From positions 13,892,979 to 13,956,978 of the forward strand of contig OX419336.1 of assembly GCA_948470475.1 (NCBI GenBank): DNA of 64,000 bases. The letters are read 5' to 3'. This stretch comes from Galaxea fascicularis (lineage: Eukaryota > Cnidaria > Anthozoa > Scleractinia > Euphylliidae). Numbering within the stretch: position 1 is the stretch's first letter; every line of letters starts with the position of its first letter. A program made the translations under genes and the position numbers. Positions 60,601 through 64,000 of this stretch are shown here, piece after piece. Below the pieces are notes generated by a model. The model was not told the origin of the DNA. It made no database searches and saw only the letters and a program-made list of their open reading frames with translations.

Positions 60601-62994
60601 ATGCCAACTGTGCAATGTTTAGTTAATTCTTTAACAAAGCGTACCCATAATGAGCATGATCGAAACAAACACAGGACAACAGTGACAACCAACTGGAGAG
60701 GAATAGTCAGTCGTCACATACGACACATTCTTCATCATTTGTTTGAATATCTAATCCGTTTTATCTGAGTTTCGACAGAGTTGTACCATTATCATACTAC
60801 TTATATTGTTTTAGTAGCTTGAAAGCGGTTGTAATTGTTTTTTCCACAGGCTATGCTTTTCTGTTGTATTTGGAGGAGCAATCGGTACAAAAACTCATCG
60901 ATGCCTGCTTCCAGCAAGATGACAAATTGTATCTATGTGTATCTAGTCCGACCATCAAAGATAAACCGGTAAGTTCCATGTCTCATATGGTGTCGCCAAA
61001 ATAATAGTAATAACGACGTCAAATAAGCGGGTCAGCGAGATCAGCCTTTCAAGGGATAACGTTTCCTTTTTTACTCAAATAAAATCCAGGTTCAGATCAG
61101 ACCATGGAATCTTAATGACTCTGATTTTGTGATGGACGGTTCGCACCCCCTGGACCCAAGGAAGACAATCTTTGTGGGTGGAGTGCCACGCCCACTGAGG
61201 GCGATAGAACTGGCCATGATCATGGATCGACTTTATGGAGGAGTGTGCTATGCTGGGATAGATGTAGATCCTGAGCTCAAATACCCGAAAGGTAACGTTT
61301 AACCGATGACGATGCAATTCTGAAACATTTTTCACTGCTCTCATTGCTTATGAATAGTGGGCAGTTTTATTAACTCGCAGTTTTAAAATGACAAATAGAG
61401 CAACAAAACAAAAAAACAGTCAATGTGCGCGCTCTGATTGGTCAATCAACTGTCGTTTATTATGCCGCTAAACTCGTGGAAATTTCGCGCGTTTTCTGAA
61501 TTATTATATAAAAGCAAAAGACCACAACTTTCTATGGTTTAGAGGCATGATAAACCACTTGAGATGTTGGAAGAACATTCGAAGAATTCTTAAATCACTC
61601 GCCTGTGGCTCGTGATTTAGGAATTCTTCTCGTGTTCCTCTAACATCTCGCGTGGTTTATCAGCCTATAAACCATAGAATTTTGTGGTCTGTTGCTTAAG
61701 TATATCAAGAGAAAGTCTTGCATACCATGTCACAGAAAGTACATTACCCTACATAATCATTGTTAAGCACGATTGGAAGGATTGGTGAAGACCGACGAAT
61801 ATACAACAGCTTTCCCACATTTCGATTGGCTGTATTTTCTATGACATGCTATAAATTTTAGTATTAGGCAACCTTGACATATGTTGTGAAACATTTCTTT
61901 TTTCAGGAGCTGGTCGAGTGGCATTTTCCAATCAACAAAGTTACATCGCTGCAATCAGCGCTAGATTTGTTCAGCTTCAACATGGGGATATCGACAAACG
62001 AGTGAGTACTCCAATTGCACCACTAACAGAATATACTTTTGTTACTACTCTAGTCCAGATCTGCCACAAATAGTTCAGTTTCCCATCATTCCAGTTCTAG
62101 TCAAAAGTTACTTTACATACGTCAAATTGTTTTTCGCTATTTTGCAATAGCTCGCAAGGTAGGCTCGTTTTCCGGTGATTTCCTCCGCCTGTTTTAAAAT
62201 TGTTTTAAACCAGTTATAAATACGGTGATGTTATCGATCATAATGCCAATACCTTTTAGCCAATCAGAGCGTTGCACACCTGCACATCGCAAAATAAGCA
62301 CGTTAATTCGTTTTAGGAAGTTTTTAGTCGAGACAGCGGCCAAATCAACAGCAAGTTAAGTTAATTGTGATCTTAGGGCGCTTTCCATTTGTCAGAACTG
62401 GCCAAACAGACCGGTCATTTTGAAAATGAAATAGGCTTCTTCGGAGAGCTTTTGCTAAAAAAATAAAACATTCCTGCTATGCATACTATGTAGAAATAAA
62501 CTGATCTTGTTGGACAGTTCTTATTAATAGTTGAATTCTTTACAAAATGGACTGGCCTGGTCGGCCAGTTCTGACTAATGGTAAGCGCCCTTAGTGTTTC
62601 ATTGCAAAGCTTTCGTTGGTTTTGGTTTTGCGATAGGAGCTGGAAATTCTCAGAACTACACAAACATCTTTAAGCTTCAACAAGAGAATTTCTTTTCTGA
62701 AAAGACATTAAAATGTCCTTAGGTATATTCTGTTTGTTGAGGTCATACCAACGTTTCGTTTTACTCCAGGTTGAAGTTAAGCCATACGTGTTGGATGACC
62801 AATTATGTGATGAGTGTCACGGGGCACGGTGTGCAGGAAAATTCGCGCCATTTTTCTGTGCTAATGTGACATGCCTGCAGTACTACTGTGAACAGTGCTG
62901 GGCCATAATACACTCCCGACAAGGCCGAGAATTCCATAAACCTCTGGTCAAGGAAGGCGCTGATCGCCCGAGAACCGTTCCATTTCGATGGTAA
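50763..62994 (+). CDS. CPEB4: CPEB2/3/4-like cytoplasmic polyadenylation element-binding protein (gene span)
   Basis: Nine exons join in phase into 610 residues plus stop. CPEB2/3/4 proteins (Orb2 in flies) bind U-rich elements in mRNA 3' UTRs and control translation and polyadenylation in germ cells and neurons. Residues 1-285 are Ser/Pro/Asn/Gln-rich and probably disordered. RRM1 spans about 355-435 (KVFVGGLPPDIDE; KSYFPPKGYAFLLY). RRM2 spans about 463-545 (TIFVGGVPRPLRA; GAGRVAFSNQQSY). The ZZ-type zinc-binding region has C549, C552, C557, C566, C571, C576, C579, H584 and H592. The VDWPHKAESKSYFPPKG, VSSPTIKDKPVQIRPWNL and VKPYVLDDQ motifs are diagnostic for the 2/3/4 class and exclude CPEB1. 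The ATG is the first after an in-frame TAG at 50742. Which of the vertebrate paralogues it is cannot be stated; it probably predates their split. Confidence 0.96.
51618..52128 (+). other. CPEB-like intron 1
   Basis: 511 bp, GT-AG, with a strong pyrimidine tract before TCTCAG. Nothing else seen. Confidence 0.85.
52129..52210 (+). CDS. CPEB4: CPEB-like exon 2
   Basis: 82 nt between TTTCTCAG and GTTAGT, encoding residues 286-312 (begins DSMKFPSLETRLLDIIRSPS) and leaving phase 1. The RSPSDPP stretch could be a phosphorylation site. The donor is GTTAGT, less usual than GTAAGT. Confidence 0.88.
52211..58628 (+). other. CPEB-like intron 2, 6.4 kb
   Basis: By far the largest intron. Vertebrate CPEB2/3/4 genes have small alternative exons at this place; I could not identify any here. 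The many open frames in it are short and unconvincing. No clear transposon ORF is seen. Confidence 0.8.
58629..58673 (+). CDS. CPEB4: CPEB-like exon 3 (45-nt exon)
   Basis: 45 nt between TTTCAG and GTAAAT, encoding AFKYHLQKKGLSHAG with the split first codon. It enters in phase 1 and leaves in phase 1, so skipping keeps the frame; this makes it a candidate alternative exon. Supported by phase and position rather than by a recognised domain. Confidence 0.75.
58674..59742 (+). other. CPEB-like intron 3
   Basis: 1069 bp of AT-rich sequence, GT-AG. No other feature seen. Confidence 0.85.
59743..59862 (+). CDS. CPEB4: CPEB-like exon 4 (start of RRM1)
   Basis: 120 nt, residues 328-367. It contains VPSIWSLNCSPTSELPDHIE and the RNP2 motif KVFVGGLPPDIDE, nearly identical to vertebrate CPEB2/3/4. 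Acceptor CTCCACAG, donor GTAAGC, phase 1 at both ends. Confidence 0.95.
59863..60508 (+). other. CPEB-like intron 4 with G-run
   Basis: 646 bp, GT-AG. It contains a 15-G run at 59930-59944 followed by A and six more G, a potential G-quadruplex in the transcribed RNA. Confidence 0.85.
60509..60598 (+). CDS. CPEB4: CPEB-like exon 5 (RRM1)
   Basis: 90 nt, residues 368-397, with the block FGSLTVDWPHKAESKSYFPP. Phase 1 at both ends. Confidence 0.95.
60850..60968 (+). CDS. CPEB4: CPEB-like exon 6 (end of RRM1)
   Basis: 119 nt, residues 398-437, with RNP1-associated GYAFLLY and the block LYLCVSSPTIKDKP. The donor after CCG is GTAAGT, phase 0. Intron 5 before it (60599-60849) is 251 bp. Confidence 0.95.
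61090..61291 (+). CDS. CPEB4: CPEB-like exon 7 (inter-RRM linker and RRM2)
   Basis: 202 nt, residues 438-504, with VQIRPWNLNDSDFVMDGS, RNP2 KTIFVGGVPRPL, and YGGVCYAGIDVDPELKYPK. Intron 6 (60969-61089) is only 121 bp. Confidence 0.96.
61292..61906 (+). other. CPEB-like intron 7
   Basis: 615 bp, GT-AG, housing the palindromic element at 61520-61690. Confidence 0.85.
61520..61690. mobile_element. Palindromic foldback element in CPEB intron 7
   Basis: The 171-bp segment is an inverted repeat. The left arm AGACCACAA...CTATGGTTT...GATAAACCAC...AAGAATTC is mirrored by GAATTCTT...GTGGTTTATC...AAACCATAG...TTGTGGTCT, with a short centre near 61600-61615. No coding capacity; class unknown. Confidence 0.75.
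61907..62001 (+). CDS. CPEB4: CPEB-like exon 8 (end of RRM2)
   Basis: 95 nt, residues 505-536, with the RNP1 motif GAGRVAFSNQQSYIAAISAR. Donor GTGAGT, phase 0. Confidence 0.96.
62002..62769 (+). other. CPEB-like intron 8
   Basis: 768 bp, GT-AG, containing the Harbinger-like MITE at 62376-62590. Confidence 0.85.
62376..62590. mobile_element. Harbinger-like MITE in CPEB intron 8
   Basis: 215 bp with inverted ends GGGCGCTTTCCATTTGTCAG (left) and, reversed, GGGCGCTTACCATTAGTCAG (right), extending to about 50 bp with some mismatches. Flanked by TTA on both sides (62373-62375 and 62591-62593), the TWA target duplication of PIF/Harbinger elements. Non-coding. Confidence 0.8.
62770..62994 (+). CDS. 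CPEB4: CPEB-like exon 9 (ZZ-type zinc-binding C-terminus)
   Basis: 225 nt, residues 537-610 and TAA. It starts VEVKPYVLDDQLCDEC, carries all zinc ligands and ends DRPRTVPFRW, the conserved terminus of CPEB2/3/4. The open frame begins upstream at 62713 but those residues are intronic. Confidence 0.96.
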   Translation, partial: VEVKPYVLDDQLCDECHGARCAGKFAPFFCANVTCLQYYCEQCWAIIHSRQGREFHKPLVKEGADRPRTVPFRW

Positions 62995-63582
62995 ACGATA
63001 CAATATACACTGGTTTTCCCAAGGTTTGCATTACTTAATGTATCATAACGGAAAAAAGCCAGGTTTTTAGTGTATAGTTTTAAGGAGGTTAATCCTTTTA
63101 CTCCGAAGATCTGATTATCAATTCTCCTTTCCAGCTGCCATACAGTCCATTGCACATTAGTTAAGAAAATTTGGGTAAAATCAAGGTAACATTCTCTGGC
63201 TGATAAGTTTCTCTATTCTCATCACCTGTCTGCTGGAAGATGTATTAATATTCTAAGGAGAAATTGCATGCTAATCATTTGTGGGAGTTAAAGGGTTAAA
63301 ACGTACTTCATAGCTGGATAGCTTTGTAGTCGTAAGTAATTAGTGGTCTGCTTGCTGATTGGTTTAATAATTAGTGTTCCATGAGCCATCTCCAATAACA
63401 GGGAAACACTGTGAAAAAAAAAACCAGGAAACTTTCGTTTCATTGTCTGTAACCTACATTAAATTATTTTTCTCTAGTTCTTAATTCGAAAGAATGAATA
63501 GTGTTTTCAGTTATAGCTGTGGGCACCTAACTGATAGAGGTAACAGAATGTCAGTAAGCAATTTAATTCATTACTATAAATA
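62995..63582 (+). other. 3' UTR or flank of the CPEB-like gene
   Basis: No gene seen. I noticed no canonical AATAAA here, so the poly(A) site is unresolved. Confidence 0.5.
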
Positions 63583-63810
63583 GGGACCTTTACATTTGAG
63601 TACGAGTACGAGATTGAGTACGAGTACGACCTTTCGAATCCTATTCGCATGCTTTATATGATCACTAGTGATATCAATCTTGTTTCTATAATCTCCTGAT
63701 CTACTGATAAGTAACAAGGAAAAGTTAGGGTTCGGGGGAGGTGACTGGTTTGAAATTAGAAATTCGTACTCGTACTCGATCTCGTACTCGTACTCAAATT
63801 TTAAGGTCCC
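63583..63810. mobile_element. Foldback MITE with GAGTAC arms
   Basis: 228 bp. The left end GGGACCTTTACATTTGAGTA is matched by the reverse complement of the right end, and both arms contain GAGTACGAGTACGAG-type repeats. TA flanks both ends (63581-63582 and 63811-63812). Non-coding; the superfamily is uncertain because TA is common by chance. Confidence 0.7.
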
Positions 63811-64000
63811 TATTAACGCGTCAAGGGAGGATATTACGTCATGCTTGATTTCGTGTTGGCCCTTTTTTTAACTTGAAAAAGGAAGGAATACCTTGGAAAA
63901 GTGGCATGTTTCTATTTGAAAATGTCGTGTGTGGCTTTTGCACAAAGGTTATGACTCTATGAAAGTGAGGATTGTGTAAGATGGAGATACTTTAAAATCC
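63811..64000. other. Window end, nothing recognised
   Basis: Short AT-rich stretch with no supported feature. Confidence 0.5.

Overview
The window is metazoan nuclear DNA, most likely from a cnidarian such as a stony coral. The evidence is spliced genes with GT-AG introns, two animal gene families (a mitochondrial MARCH5-type E3 ligase and a CPEB2/3/4-type translational regulator), eukaryotic tRNA genes, and a dense load of Tigger/pogo, Penelope-like, Harbinger-like and foldback elements. The placement within animals is an inference from the repeat style; the sequence itself only requires an animal.

Region 1 (1-34983) is a head-to-tail tandem array of a 2975-bp unit. There are eleven complete, nearly identical units and a twelfth, decayed one that ends the array. 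The left edge lies outside the window. Each unit carries tRNA-Thr(CGT) and tRNA-Pro(TGG) on the minus strand and tRNA-Leu(CAG) on the plus strand, each followed by a T-run of the kind that terminates RNA polymerase III. The window therefore holds 35 intact tRNA genes and one tRNA-Leu pseudogene in the terminal unit. About 2.7 kb of every unit is spacer, with internal duplications, an orphan A-box-like motif and a hammerhead-like block. Substitutions shared by neighbouring units show local homogenisation along the array.

Region 2 (about 34984-50762) is repeat-rich. It contains the minus-strand MARCH5-like gene (main exon 40869-41556, terminal exon 37913-38020; the short first exon was not found). 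It also contains several small inverted-repeat elements, a tRNA-derived SINE-like sequence, and a nested wreck in which a Penelope-like retroelement fragment abuts a broken Tigger/pogo DNA transposon. That transposon is itself split, and inside the gap lies a long foldback element flanked by a 10-bp direct repeat.

Region 3 (50763-62994) is a complete CPEB2/3/4-like gene on the plus strand. Nine coding exons, with phases that fit at every junction, give a 610-residue protein with a low-complexity N-terminus, two RRMs and a C-terminal zinc-binding ZZ-type domain. Its introns hold a Harbinger-like MITE and a palindromic element; another foldback element lies beyond its 3' end. The two protein genes are divergently oriented, with about 9 kb of mostly transposon-derived DNA between them. 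No functional link between them or to the tRNA array is apparent.
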